A stretch of DNA of 64,000 nucleotides from Lithodes maja (Eukaryota; Arthropoda; Malacostraca; Decapoda; Lithodidae), in contig JBAKBP010000676.1 of the NCBI GenBank assembly GCA_037953745.1, positions 202,361 through 266,360 on the forward strand, given 5' to 3'. The notes under the pieces are model-generated. The model was not told where the DNA came from. It ran no database searches and saw nothing but the letters and a program-made list of their open reading frames with translations. The stretch's first letter is position 1. Each line of letters begins with the position of its first letter. The position numbers and the translations under genes were made by a program. Below are positions 1 through 64,000 of the stretch, piece by piece.

Positions 1-732
1 AAAAACGGAATTTGAAGGTAAATACGGGGAAGAGCAAGGTTATGGTCTTCGAAAGGGGTGAAGTCACAGAGTGTGAGGTGAAGCTGAACGGTCAGGCTAT
101 GGAGATCGTCAACTCTTTTAAGTATCTGGGCAGTGTGTTGAGTAAAGATGGGACTATGGATGAAGAGGTGCGGGAGAGGGTACAACAGGGGAAGAGGGTT
201 GTAGGAACGCTAAAAGCAGTAACAAGAAATAGGGTGGTCAGTATGGAAGTGAAGAAGTCCTTGCATGACAGTGTGGTAATCCCGACACTGACTTACGGAA
301 GCGAAGCATGGACGTTGGTTGAGAGACTCAGACCAAGAGAGAGAGCAGTGGAAATGAATTACTTAAGGAGTGCGTGCGGATTTACATGGAGGGATAGACA
401 GACTAATGAGGAAGTAAGAAGGAGGTGTGGTGTGGAGGTAGATGTGCTGGAAAGTGTGAAAAGGAACAACTTGAGATGGTTCGGCCATATGGAACGTATG
501 GAAAGCGAAAGAATGACTAAGAGGGTGTACGAGAGCGAGGTGGAGGGACAGAGGGGGAGAGGTAGACCGAATATGAGGTGGAAGGATGGAGTGAGGAACT
601 ACATGAATGAAGGCGGTGCTGGTTGGGGGGAGGGGCGTCGACTGACTGGGGACAGAGGTGCATGGGGGCGGTTCGTTCGTGGCCACCCCTTCGGGGATCA
701 CGGCGTCAGGCAATAGATAGATAGATAGATAA
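1..732 (+). mobile_element. RTE-type LINE, 3' part with (TAGA)n tail
   Basis: The reading frame at 12-716 encodes the C-terminal part of a non-LTR reverse transcriptase: FKYLGSVLSKDG, TLTYGSEAWTL, RWFGHMERM and RGRPNMRWKDG. These C-terminal motifs are found in RTE-clade and related invertebrate LINEs. The element continues left of the window and ends after the stop in four copies of TAGA, the short tandem tail expected of RTE. The frame is intact within the window. Confidence 0.85.
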
Positions 733-1004
733 AAACCACAAACTCTCACACATCCAGGTCACCCAGGAGAAGACCCAGAGACCAGGGTTACCAAGGTCGC
801 TCCAGCACTCCCCCAGCCCCTGACCACCCGGAGAGGTTCCGATCTCGGCAGGCAGACATGCAGCGGAGCCAAAGCCAAAAGCCCTCCCACCACACTTCCA
901 GGCACACCCTTCATATTAATCGTCTCCCCGGGCCAGGCGCCTGATGGACTATTATCTAGTCCAACTTGCGCCCGACCCCTTACTCCAAATGACCACGTGT
1001 TCAC

Positions 1005-2702
1005 TCAACTATTCACAAGCATTCTCCATTCACTCCTGTCCACCACCACTTCCCCTGCCTGATCTATAGTCATTCCTCTATCATCCAAAGCCTTTCTTAC
1101 ACAGTCTCTCCATCTCAATGGGGGTCTTCCTGCCCTTCTATCTCCCCTTGTACCTGACTCACATATTCTCTTTGTAAGCCTTTCATCTCCCATTCGTTCA
1201 ACATGACCATACCAGCTCAGCACCCTTCTGTCCACTCTGGCTGACAAATGTTCCTGCTGCCCCACTCTTCTACGTATCTCTTCATTCCTCAATCTGTCTC
1301 TACGAGTAACTCCACACATACTTCTCAAGCAGCTCATCTCCATCACATCCAGCCCTCTTTTCTCCTTTTTCTTCAGAGCCCATGTCTCAGCCCCATACAT
1401 CACTGTTGGCACAACAATTCCTTGATACAGTGCACTTTTTACTTTCACTCCGAGATTTCTCGTCTTCCATATACTTCCCATTGCTCCGAAAACCTTCCTT
1501 CCTTCACACACTCTCTGTTTTACCTCCACTTCCATACCTCCACTCCTGCTTATTGTTCCTCCTAGATATTTAAAACACTCTACTTGTTCCAATATTTCCC
1601 CATCCAGCCTCACATCTAGATTCACCCTATGCTCTTCCCTATTACACACCATTACTTTACTTTTATTGACGTTCACCTTCAGTTTCCTCCTTCCACAAAC
1701 CACACCAAACTCTTTGACTACCCGCTGCAGTTTCTCATCAGAATCCGCCACCAATGCTGTGTCATCAGCGAACAGCAACTGATTCAACTCCCAATCTCTA
1801 CCATTCTTTCCTACTAAACCCAATCCTCTTCCCATAGTTCTCCTTTTCACCTCCCTCACCACACCATCCATAAACATATTAAACAGCCATGGTGACATTA
1901 CACAACCCTGTCGCAAACCTACCTTTACCTCAAACCATTCACTCAACTCACCATTTCCTACTCTCACACATGCTCTGCTCCCTTCATAAAAACTCTTAAC
2001 TGCTTCTAACAAATTTCCTCCTATTTCATAAATCCTTAACACCTTCCACATTGCTTCACGGTCCACACGATCATACGCTTTTTCCAAGTCCATAAAAGCC
2101 CAAAATATCTCCCTATGCTTCTCTAAATACTTCTCGCATAACTGTCTTACTGCAAACATCTGATCCACGCACCCTCTTCCCCTCCTAAAACCGCACTGTT
2201 CTTCTCCTATTGCAACTTCCGTACACTTTATTATCCTCTCTATCAACACCCTGCCATACAGCTTTCCAACCACTGACAATAAACTAATACCTCTATAACT
2301 TGAACACTCCTGCCGATCTCCCTTCCCCTTGTACAACGGCACAATACATGCACTCTTCCAGTCTATTGGTACCATTGACACAGCAAAGCACACATTGAAA
2401 AGTCTCACCAACCAATCTATTATCACATCTCCACCCTTCTTTATACACTCCACAGCAATACCATCCAAACCTTCTGCTTTTCCCGCTCTCATTTGTTTCA
2501 CTGCTTCTTTCACCTCATTTTCCTCAATCCTTTCATTCATTCCCTGCCACCTGGGTGGCCTGGGTAACCTATCTCCATCCACCTCTGCTTCAATCACTGC
2601 TTCTCTTCCATCTCTTGTATTTAACAAAGATTCAAAATACTTGGCATATCTTTTCCTCACTTCAACTGGTTCCACTAGTAATTCTCCATTTTCATCTTTC
2701 AC
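1005..2702 (-). CDS. RTE reverse transcriptase, 565-aa open segment
   Basis: The frame carries LDGIAVECIKKGG, IVPLYKGKGDRQECSSYRGI, GFRRGRGCVDQ, the strand AFMDLEKAYDRVD, the catalytic LLFADDTALVADS (FADD box) and the C-terminal RSMCGVTRRDR and RAGRPPLRWRDC blocks. Endonuclease and RT were one polyprotein in the parent. Here small indels near 2700-2730 and 3080-3186 break it, so the copy cannot produce the full protein. The RT segment itself has no stop. Confidence 0.85.
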   Translation of the reverse strand: MKDENGELLVEPVEVRKRYAKYFESLLNTRDGREAVIEAEVDGDRLPRPPRWQGMNERIEENEVKEAVKQMRAGKAEGLDGIAVECIKKGGDVIIDWLVRLFNVCFAVSMVPIDWKSACIVPLYKGKGDRQECSSYRGISLLSVVGKLYGRVLIERIIKCTEVAIGEEQCGFRRGRGCVDQMFAVRQLCEKYLEKHREIFWAFMDLEKAYDRVDREAMWKVLRIYEIGGNLLEAVKSFYEGSRACVRVGNGELSEWFEVKVGLRQGCVMSPWLFNMFMDGVVREVKRRTMGRGLGLVGKNGRDWELNQLLFADDTALVADSDEKLQRVVKEFGVVCGRRKLKVNVNKSKVMVCNREEHRVNLDVRLDGEILEQVECFKYLGGTISRSGGMEVEVKQRVCEGRKVFGAMGSIWKTRNLGVKVKSALYQGIVVPTVMYGAETWALKKKEKRGLDVMEMSCLRSMCGVTRRDRLRNEEIRRRVGQQEHLSARVDRRVLSWYGHVERMGDERLTKRICESGTRGDRRAGRPPLRWRDCVRKALDDRGMTIDQAGEVVVDRSEWRMLVNS

Positions 2703-3185
2703 TGACTCTTCCCTCTTTTGTCCTCCTTAACTTACTTTATTTACCTCCTTCCAGAACATCTTCTTTCGTTCTTCAAAATTCTCACTCAGCCTTTGGCCCC
2801 ACCTTTCGTTTGCATCTTTTTTCGCTTCTCTAATTTTCCGTTTTGCCTCTCTCCTTTTCTCCTTGTACCTCTCCCATACCTCAACACTACCATCCTGTAA
2901 AACCCTCTCAAAACACTGTCTCTTCTCCTCAACTGCCTTTCTCACTGTATCATTCCACCACTCGCTTCCCTTCCTGATACCTCTGCCTCCTACTTTCCTT
3001 TTGCCGCATACTACCTCTGCACTTGCTTTCACTCCTTCCTTAAACTGTTGCCATTCAACCTCTACTTCTCTCTCTTCCATCCACTTTTCATTTAGTCTTT
3101 CCTTGTACTCCCTCTCTTTTTCACTCTTCTCTAACTCACTAACTTTTATTACCTCTCTTACTTCACGCTTGTCTCTTATTCTCCT

Positions 3186-3863
3186 CTAACTCTTAACTCT
3201 TAGCTTTCCCTCCACCAGGTAATGATCTGACATACCCTCCGCCTCACCTCTCATCACATTCACATCCAGCAGTCTACACAATCTTTCCCTTGTCACCAGC
3301 ACATATTCCATCAATGCCCTCTCTACAATCTCTCCCCTCACAAGTCTATGCCAGGTGTACTTGTGTATACGCCTTTTTTTGAAGAACGTATTACCAACAC
3401 TCAATCTACACTCTTCACATACATTTTTCAGTCTTTCTCCACTCTCGTTTACACCATCCACACCAAAACTACCGATGACTCCCTCAACAGGCTCATTTCC
3501 TACCCTAGCATTTAGGTCCCCTAAAACTATAACATTTTCATTTTCATCAAACCCTTGTAGACAATCTCTCAAATCCTCCCAGAAACCTTCTACCTCGTCT
3601 AACTCTCTTTCACTTCCTGGTCCATACGCACTTACAAAAACCCACCTTCCACCCTTAAACCACATTCTCACCCACATTAGCCTTGATGACACCTCTTTCC
3701 ACTCTTGTATAAACTCTCTCAACTCCTCCTTCACAATAATAGCCACTCCTTCTTTCCCCCGGACTCCCTCGTCTACTCCAGACTTTCTACCTATCACGTT
3801 TCCAAAATCCACTTCTCCCTCTCCTTTCATCTTTGTTTCATTCAGTGCAAGGACATCATACAT
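3186..3863 (-). pseudogene. RTE endonuclease domain of copy B
   Basis: The peptide begins MYDVLALNETKMKGEGEVDF and includes GDLNARVGNEP (metal-site Asp and Asn) and MSDHYLVEGKL (SDH box), the hallmarks of the apurinic-like endonuclease that nicks target DNA. It ends at a stop before the linker because of an indel. The start of the parental protein is lost by 5' truncation. Confidence 0.8.
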
Positions 3864-3898
3864 CCTTCTTTCAAATAACCTTCCAATATCCTCTCGCT

Positions 3899-4003
3899 AT
3901 TAGTATATTAGTACTATTAGGAATAGTACTATTAGGAATATTAGTACAGGATATATAGTTTGGTCTTTGGGTATACATCGTACATTATAATAATGTATAG
4001 TTG
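3899..4003. other. AT-rich spacer between LINE copies
   Basis: A short stretch with repeated TAGTACTATTAGGAATA units (3903-3945). No gene is visible. It separates the 5' end of RTE copy B from the AAC-type tail of the next LINE. Confidence 0.5.
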
Positions 4004-5779
4004 TTGTTGTTGTTCCCTAAGCTGCCTGGCCGAACAGCCCCGAGTCCCTGAGAAAGGCCATGGCCACGATCGGGCTTTCCCACAGAGCTCTCATTGAGTG
4101 TAGATTGTGTTGTTGGCGTAAGTGGTTGTGTGAAATGCAGTCTTCTATGATGTGTTTAATGGTATGGGGTGCTGTGTTACATCCCGGGCAGGCGTCGACA
4201 ACGGAGTCATCTAGTCTCTTCTGATAGCTCAGGAGAGCTGGATGGTGTCCGCATCTCAGCCTGGCCAGGTGGACTCTGTCCTCTCGAGGAAGGGAGGATT
4301 TGGAAGGATGAATTTCGGGAGGTCGTGCTTGCAGCTGCGTGTTGTCTGTGAGTGAGTGGATGGATCAGCGAGAGATATGAGTATGGATGTGCTTCTGGAA
4401 GTTGGTTCGGGGTGGGCAGGGAGGGAGAGAGGACAGTAATTGTGTGTGATACCGTGCGCTGGGTGTTGTTTTGATATTTCTTGGTGTCTGTGGGTGTGTT
4501 GCCATGTAGTTTAGTGGGTGGTCTTGGTTCGTGGAGGCTGCTGCCAGGAATTGAGTGCCTCTCATGTCCAGATGGTCTTTGACTTTGAGGATTTTGGTTT
4601 CTTGATGTAGGTGATCTGTGGGTGCAGTAGCTGTGCAGCCTGTAATGATCTTCAGGGCTTTGTTTTGAATAGTCTGTAAGGTCTTATGATGTTTTTCAGC
4701 TAGGTTAGAAGCCCAGGCTGGGCTTGCGTATTCCATCACTGATCTTATGTATTGTTTATATACTGTGGCGGTAGTTTCTTTGTTGTGTCCAAATTTTGTG
4801 TGAGCAAGTGACCTGAGGGCGTTAAGTCTGGGTGTCAGTTTCTTTTTAATGTTTGTGGTGTGCTGTTTGAATGTCATATGAGTATCATATGTTACTCCTA
4901 GGATTTTGGGTGTGTGTGTATGTGTTAGGGGTGTGTTGTTTATGGTGAGTTGAGGGATGTATTCGTGTTCTCTGTCCAGCTTGTGAGCAGGGTTGCGGTG
5001 GATTTGGCTGGGGCTAGATTAAGTCTGTTTGTAGTGCACCAGCCATGTAGTGTGTTGAGATAGGGTTGAAGGAGATCTGTTGCTCTTTTTGGGTCATGGT
5101 GTGTGCATGTGAGTGTTATGTCATCTGCATAGGCAGCTAAGTTTATTTGGGGCGTATTGGGTGTAGTTATATCGTGCATGTACAGATTGAAAAGTGCGGG
5201 CGATAGGACGGATCCTTGTGAGACTCCGTTTGGAAAGTTTCTGATTTTACATGACTGACCGGCAAAAGATATGTGTGCACATCTGCCTGCTAGGAAGTTG
5301 GCAAGCCACCTTTTTGTGTTGTTGTGCATGTTTGTGTTGTAGATTTTGTTTGTTAGGTTGTGGCGCGGGATGGCATCGAAGGCTTTACTAATGTCGAGTG
5401 TGGCTAATAGTGATCTGTGTGGTGGTCTAGCTGAGTTGATGCCGTCAAAAGCTCTTTGTATAAGGTCTGTGAGAAGAGTGTTTGTGGAGTGCAGTGGCCT
5501 AAAGCCATGTTGTGTTGGAGCTAGGGGTAGGTCGGGTGTAATTAGTTGTAATACTAGGCATTCCATGACTTAGGAGGGGGAGCAAAGGAGTGTGATGGGG
5601 CGGTGCGAGGAGGGTAGCGTGGGGTCTTTGTTGGGTTTGGGGAATGTGGTGATGATACCATGCTTCCAAATGTCTGGTATTGTGTTGTGTGAATAACTGT
5701 AGTTTGATATGTTAGTGAGTGCTTGTATGCCTTGTGGTCCCAGGTGTCTGAGGTGTATGTTGCTTATGTTGTCTATGTA
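4004..5779 (-). mobile_element. Jockey/CR1-like LINE, truncated copy
   Basis: On the minus strand this matches the 3' 1.8 kb of the full copy at 20558-24488. It has an (AAC)n tail at 4004-4015 and a 5' breakpoint near 5779, where the match ends abruptly after GTTGTCTA. RT blocks are visible (KAFDAIPRHNL, GVSQGSVLSPALFNLYMHDI, AYADDITLTCTHHD). It is dead: an in-frame TAA lies near 5570 (before VMECLVLQ), and a frameshift near 4967 splits the frames 5566-4940 and 4877-4365. Confidence 0.85.
4940..5566 (-). pseudogene. LINE RT fragment (palm with YADD)
   Basis: 208-codon open piece of the reverse transcriptase of the truncated LINE. It carries TQHGFRPLHSTNTLL, LDISKAFDAIPRHNL and the catalytic AYADDITLT. 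A two-base deletion near 4967 compared with the copy at 21.5 kb puts the rest of the protein in another frame. Confidence 0.75.
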
Positions 5780-5848
5780 TAGTAAACCCCCGTTGTTTGA
5801 TAACTGAGGTACCAAAATGGCGTCCAAAGACAAAGTTGACCACTCTTT

Positions 5849-5952
5849 CTCTGTATGTGGTAACCCAGGTTCGAATCCTTGAGGAGATCACATGCTTTCA
5901 TTAATTTCATTGGGTGGTGTTTGGTGTTGGAGTGAAATTAATAAAATAAATT
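5849..5952 (+). mobile_element. tRNA-derived SINE (family A), partial
   Basis: It contains a B-box-like GGTTCGAATCC followed by the family's body 'TTTCATTGGGTGGTGTTTGG' and an AATAAAATAAA end. The A-box half is missing. Related copies are at 6141-6275, 13070-13183 and, in a more diverged form, 51706-51853. Confidence 0.6.
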
Positions 5953-6140
5953 GTTATTAGGTTCTGGGATATTTTGTAGCGAGGTCGGTCTATATGATCT
6001 GTACGTGCCCCATAAAATATCCTGTCCTCTCCCTTAATCATTAGGCTATACATAGTGCAGTTGAGTATAGTACATGAATATATTAATATCCAGTATTCGA
6101 TAAAGTGGATAATCATCATAGTCATGTGCTGTACTTATAA

Positions 6141-6275
6141 CCGTCTTGATGGTGTAATGATTAAGTGTTTAAGATCTGTATGTGGTAACCCAGGTTCGAA
6201 TCCTCGGGGAGATCACATGCTTTCTTTAATTTCATTGGGTGGTGTTTGTTGTTGGAGTGAAATGAATAAAATTAT
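6141..6275 (+). mobile_element. tRNA-derived SINE (family A)
   Basis: It has an A-box-like TGATGGTGTAATGATTAAG and a B-box GGTTCGAATCC at tRNA-like spacing, followed by the family's shared 3' body and an A-rich end. The tail is the insertion point of the inverted-repeat element that begins at 6277. It could be taken for a tRNA gene, but no acceptor stem closes it. Confidence 0.65.
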
Positions 6276-6276
6276 A

Positions 6277-6769
6277 GGTTTGATTCCCGAAGGGAAGTAG
6301 AGAAAACCTAATATTTAGTAGGGGCCCCGGAATCATTTACGATGTTGCCTATTAGTATAATAGTCTCCATTCAACACCCACGTCAGTCGTTTGAATCAAC
6401 CGCCGCGAGGAAGAAAGAGATTCATCTTCATAAGTGTAACGCTACTTCTCTTATGGTGTCTATGGTGTCGTCATATTGATCGGGTACCCACTACGAAAAA
6501 ACTTTGTAAACAAATATGAGAACAAAAAAGGGATTTTTTATTCCATCTTAACACTGTTATTAACACGCTTCCGAAATTCGTAGATTTTCTTGCGTTGTGG
6601 CTTCTTGCCGTCTCTCGCCAAGCGCAACGGTTCCTCCTTCAATGCTATATCAAGATCACACAAAATAACAGCGAATGGGAAGGGGATGGTTGGGAGGGAC
6701 ATCGTCGTCAATGATTCCGGGGCCCCTACTAAATATTAGGTTTTCTCTATTCCCTTCGGGAATCAAACC
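6277..6769. mobile_element. 493-bp inverted-repeat DNA element (MITE)
   Basis: The ends are long, nearly perfect inverted repeats of about 60-70 bp, starting GGTTTGATTCCCGAAGGGAA and including TAGTAGGGGCCCCGGAATCA. Both ends are flanked by the dinucleotide TA (6275-6276 and 6770-6771), which fits a Tc1/mariner-type target, although the superfamily is not proven. The interior (about 6350-6690) has no long open frame. It sits in the tail of the SINE at 6141-6275. Confidence 0.75.
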
Positions 6770-6925
6770 TACAATTTAATAGTGGCCCCTTCATCATTGA
6801 CGATGTTGCCTGATTTCCAAGACTGGAGGGGGACATTCGCAGTATCACAAACTCCTAAAAAACGTATGGTTAAATCCAGAATTCTCATAACAGAAAAAGT
6901 TCTTTGTAGTTGTGCATACAACTTA

Positions 6926-7059
6926 GTTGTTGTTGTTGTTGTTCCCCATGCTGCCTGGCCGAACAGCCCCAAGGCCCCGAGCAAGGCCAAGGCCATAACC
7001 GAGCGCCCCCACAGAACCCTACCCGCCGACCACAATAAAGCCTGGGTGACCGAAGCTAC
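6926..7059 (-). mobile_element. AAC-tailed LINE-derived fragment running into the N gap
   Basis: On the minus strand it ends in (AAC)n preceded by a coding-like segment reading GRSVMALALLGALGLFGQAA, the C-terminus seen in the LINE at 20558-24488. It resembles the complete short element at 13357-13688 (shared GGTCACC...GGG...GCGCTCGGTTATGGC order). The 5' part is lost in the gap of N. Confidence 0.6.
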
Positions 7060-7259
7060 NNNNNNNNNNNNNNNNNNNNNNNNNNNNNNNNNNNNNNNNN
7101 NNNNNNNNNNNNNNNNNNNNNNNNNNNNNNNNNNNNNNNNNNNNNNNNNNNNNNNNNNNNNNNNNNNNNNNNNNNNNNNNNNNNNNNNNNNNNNNNNNNN
7201 NNNNNNNNNNNNNNNNNNNNNNNNNNNNNNNNNNNNNNNNNNNNNNNNNNNNNNNNNNN
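7060..7259. other. Assembly gap (200 N)
   Basis: Exactly 200 undetermined bases. The round size suggests a scaffold placeholder, so the true length is unknown and the missing last exon of the IR gene could lie here. Confidence 0.95.
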
Positions 7260-7424
7260 GTCCATGGGTTAATATAAACAGGAAGACGTTAAGCATTCTT
7301 TATCATGCTGTGGTAGAATTGATTAAAGCATGGATACTTCCCTAACTGTCGGTGGATCGAGCCAGGCTGTGAGTATAAACACACACAGACACGCATATAT
7401 ACATATATATATATATATATAGGG

Positions 7425-8185
7425 TATGGTAAATGAGTTTGGAACAGTGTGCGAAAAACGGAATTTGAAGGTAAATGCGGGGAAGAGCAAGGTTATGGTC
7501 TTCGAAATGGGTGAAGTCACAGAGTGTGAGGTGAAGCTGAACGGTCAGGCTATGGAGATCGTCAACTCTTTTAAGTATCTGGGCAGTGTGTTGAGTAAAG
7601 ATGGGACTATGGATGAAGAAGTGCGGGAGAGGGTACAACAGGGGAAGAGGGTTGTAGGAACGCTGAAAGCAGTAACAAGAAATATGGTCAGTATGGAAGT
7701 GAAGAAGTTCTTGCATGACAGTGTGGTAATCCCAACACTGACTTACGGAAGCAAAGCATGGACGTTGGTTGAGAGACTCAGACCAAGAGTGAGAGCAGTG
7801 GAAATGAAATTACTTAAGAAGTGTGTGAGGGAGTTACATGGAAGGATAGACATACTAATGAGGAAGTAAGAAGGAGGTGTGGTGTGGAGGTAGATGTGCT
7901 GGAAAGTGTGAAAAGGAACAACTTGAGATGGTTCGGCCATATGGAACGTATGGAAAGCGAGAGAATGACTAAGAGGGTGTACGAGAGCGAGGTGGAGGGA
8001 CAGAGAGGGAGAGGTAGACCGAATGAGAGGTGGAAGGATGGAGTGAGGAAGTACATGAACGAAAGCGGTGCTGGTTGGGGGGAGGGGCATCGACTCACTG
8101 GGGACAGAGGTGCATGGTGGCGGTTCGTTCGTGGCCACTCCTTCGGGGATCACGGCGTCAGGCAATAGATAGATAGATAGATATA
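7425..8185 (+). mobile_element. RTE-type LINE, 3' fragment with (TAGA)n tail
   Basis: Near-identical to the element at 1-732, but it starts slightly further upstream (LINE frame from about 7426). A short indel near 7805-7830 shifts frame between the segments 7426-7869 and 7821-8168, so the RT C-terminus is broken. It ends GGCAATAGATAGATAGATAG and merges into a TA microsatellite. It lies in the last recovered intron of the IR gene's 3' side. Confidence 0.85.
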
Positions 8186-8253
8186 TATATATATATATTG
8201 TATACACATATAGCTAGCATGTATGTGTGTGTGTGTTTTAAGGGCTGACTTAC

Positions 8254-62249
<53,996 letters not shown>

Positions 62250-62342
62250 CTTATGTGGGAAGGATTTGGAGGTTAAAAAGGTAGTGATTGTTGTTTGGCC
62301 TATGTATCTTTTTTCTTTAATCATATTTGAGTTTCCTTGCTA

Positions 62343-62640
62343 GACCTCCATCAAGCTTAATCAAATACCCCCTAGACCCCCTTTCAAGATAAATGTTTAC
62401 ATTTTTCGGTAGAAAATGTCCCAGCTGAAGGTCGCTACCTTCTAAAATGACAGGCTCGCTATCGATCGTCAGAGAAAAAATCGACACCTAAATGGCACGA
62501 AAGGTCGTAATATTGACTAAGAAATGGGGCGAAAGGTCAGAAAATCGCCAAACTAATGGAATGAACGTAAACAAAACTAATATGCTATACATGAGGGAGA
62601 AGGGGGTCCAGAATAAGCGACTTCCTCCCCCGTAACGCTT
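62343..62640. mobile_element. 'CCAGACC' family element, inverted copy
   Basis: Its sequence is the reverse of parts of 55891-56251: GACAGGCTCGCTATCGATCG, ACACCTAAATGGCACGAAAG and GAGGGAGAAGGGGGTCCAGA all have partners there. It runs directly into the GACGTC-type MITE at 62640. It lies just upstream of IR exon A. Confidence 0.6.
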
Positions 62641-62841
62641 TTAGTACGAGTGCCGTCATTTTAACTTTATTTTGGCTAATTGTCGACCATTTTATTCAGC
62701 TTAGAAATGGCCTCCAGCAATTGCAGGCTTCGAAATATTTCACTTAATCATTCATACTATCACATACCCTTCTTAAACTGAACAAAATCGTATAAATATA
62801 GATAGAGTACAATTAAATAAATGTCGCCAGTACAAAAGGGG
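62640..62841. mobile_element. TTAA MITE, 'GACGTC' subfamily
   Basis: Starts near TTTTAGTACGAGTGCCGTC and ends ATGTCGCCAGTACAAAAGGG before TTAA at 62842-62845. Diverged copy. Confidence 0.6.
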
Positions 62842-62845
62842 TTAA

Positions 62846-63070
62846 GGGGAGATTCTCAGTTAAGGCTGTGTTTTCTCTGGACCCCCTTCTCTGTCATGTT
62901 TAACCTTATTAGCTTTGAGATTCTAAGATGTCCACCCCATTAGTTTGGGAACTTTAATAACTTTGGCCCCATATATTTGTTTGAATTATAAGACCTTCTG
63001 TGCCATTTAAGTGTTGATTATTTCCTGGCGAGCGATTGCAAGCCTGTAATTGTATAATAAGATGTTCATT
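62846..63070. mobile_element. 'CCAGACC' family element, partial copy
   Basis: Starts TTAAGGGGAGATTCTCAG and continues CTGGACCCCCTTCTCTGTCA and TTTCCTGGCGAGCGATTGCA, in the same order as 55891-56110. The right end is lost. Confidence 0.6.
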
Positions 63071-64000
63071 CGTGGCCGGGAGTTTCTGGGAGGTCTTTGC
63101 TATTGTAATGAACTGTTTAAAGGAGTGTTTGTGTCTCATAATCAGAATACTGGATTCACTAGTTAACGCTCACTGTCTTTTTTTATCAGTTGATAGTGCT
63201 CGGGTGTTCCCGACCACAGCTGTTCATGTACAGTCGTGGGCGGGACCTTGTTAGCCACTTATACAAGCATTTTTGGAACACTGTTGAACAATTTTTATTA
63301 TATACTGAACATGTCCTGTAGGTGAGTTGATGGACTTCCCTAATTAAAGTATATATTTGTGTTGGTTTAGAAAGAAATTGTACGGGAATCGTGGGCATGA
63401 GTGTGTATTGTGAATGTTATGTATGTGTACGCCCTGGGATATTAGTCTTGGCCTGATATGAACTCTTGAACAATAAACGTAACAATGAAAAGCAAGTACT
63501 AAGTAAAGACCTGATGAAATTTCTCTATTTAATTCTGGGGCCGGGATTTGTGTCCTAGAGCGTGCTGGTATTGACGGGGTAGTGTGGGGCAGGAGGCATG
63601 GATTTCTGCGGCATATTGTTTGAGTTATCGTCTAACTATTATTAGTGAGCGCAAAGGATGTATAAGGTTTTGCGTTCATTTGCTTTTATAGCTGTTGTGT
63701 GTATGTGGTAATGTATATTATTCGGTAAATCGATACGTGTGTAACTATGAATGTTATTTTTGAGTGTGTATGAATTAATACATGTGTGAGTATGTGCATA
63801 TGATGGTAAATGTGCAGTTTTATATTTCTATAAGTTCAGTGTCTGTTTATGCATGCAAATAAGTATATGTATGATATTGATATACTGTATACTATGTGTA
63901 TGTGTGTGATAGTTTGAATGTGTGTGGGATACGGATATATAATATACAATCGCACCATTGTGCCCTTGGCTATTAATATAATACTGATGATGTACTCATG
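63071..64000. other. Terminal stretch, no gene recognised
   Basis: AT-rich DNA with TGTG-rich words after 63700. I searched the minus strand for a signal-peptide exon of the IR gene ending in the required phase and saw none that I could support. Confidence 0.5.

Larger units (their letters stand above)
733..3898 (-). mobile_element. RTE-type LINE copy B, 5'-truncated
   Basis: Read on the minus strand, an AP-type endonuclease (3863-3186, with GDLNARVG and SDHYLVEG) is followed by a linker (3080-2727) and a reverse transcriptase. A 3' UTR of about 270 bp shares its sequence with the copies at 11926-12315 and 52402-53004. It differs from the first element in family sequence. The 5' end stops at about 3898 compared with the copy at 8.6 kb. 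The last ~115 bp and the usual tail are missing, and the copy joins directly to the tail of the first element. Confidence 0.85.

Noticed and set aside
363..749. Minus-strand 128-codon frame opposite the first RTE copy
   Set aside because: Antisense shadow of the RT frame at 12-716. Leu/Ser/Pro/His-rich with no motif.
759..1004. 81-codon frame (MNTWSFGVRGRAQ...) repeated at 52545-52790
   Set aside because: It recurs only because it is the 3' UTR of the RTE family. It starts on the RT stop region and has no domain or selection evidence.
6141..6230. Candidate tRNA gene
   Set aside because: A and B boxes are present but there is no closing acceptor stem, and the same unit recurs with a shared non-tRNA tail, so it is a SINE.
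7056..7265. Open frame across the N run
   Set aside because: Consists almost entirely of undetermined bases.
63186..63398. 70-codon frame considered as a signal-peptide exon for the IR gene
   Set aside because: No hydrophobic signal segment, and no donor site giving the one-base phase needed before exon A.

Overview
This is an animal (arthropod) genomic window, most likely from a decapod or related crustacean. The evidence is intron-split genes with GT-AG splice sites, abundant non-LTR and LTR retrotransposons, tRNA-derived SINEs, TTAA-flanked MITEs, long TA/GA/CA microsatellites, and one host gene whose protein resembles arthropod ionotropic receptors (IRs). The species assignment is inference; nothing looks bacterial. 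A 200-base run of N (7060-7259) is an assembly gap.

Host gene. A single divergent IR-type (iGluR-related) gene runs on the minus strand across almost the whole window, from an N-terminal-domain exon at 62249-62143 down to 8383-8254. I recovered 11 exons by hand. All have GT/AG borders, and the reading phase is kept across all ten introns, giving about 589 codons. They encode an amino-terminal domain, ligand-binding lobe S1, membrane helix M1, pore loop and M3 (SYAGNL motif), and lobe S2 up to just before the last helix M4. The start (signal peptide) and the last exon (M4 and tail) were not found. The introns range from 0.4 to 14 kb and are filled with mobile elements.

Layout. 1-3.9 kb: two RTE-type LINE copies tail to tail. 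4.0-5.8 kb: truncated jockey/CR1-like LINE. 5.8-7.3 kb: tRNA-SINE copies, a 493-bp inverted-repeat transposon and an AAC-tailed LINE fragment. 7.4-8.2 kb: RTE fragment. 8.6-12.3 kb: near full-length but broken RTE. 12.5-15.6 kb: LINE fragments and two TTAA-flanked elements. 16.2-18.2 kb: 24-bp minisatellite. 18.9-26.0 kb: old jockey-like LINE split by a younger jockey/CR1-like LINE (20558-24488) that has a 12-bp target duplication and a 2A ribosome-skipping motif near its N-terminus. 30.2-39.5 kb: young complete Ty3/gypsy-type LTR retrotransposon with integrase upstream of reverse transcriptase (Gmr1-like order) and nearly identical 1.82-kb LTRs. 41.2-53.7 kb: older relative on the minus strand, into which a second, internally deleted relative (45426-53487, plus strand) has inserted; the right LTR of the latter carries a SINE and an RTE fragment. 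55-64 kb: IR exons among TTAA MITEs, an RTE-tailed retroposon and a 55-bp minisatellite built from copies of the IR gene's own 5' splice site.

The window is therefore one sensory-receptor-like gene inside a nested transposon landscape. The most notable points are the reconstructed IR gene, the 2A-bearing LINE, the integrase-first LTR elements in a probable arthropod, and the splice-donor minisatellite.
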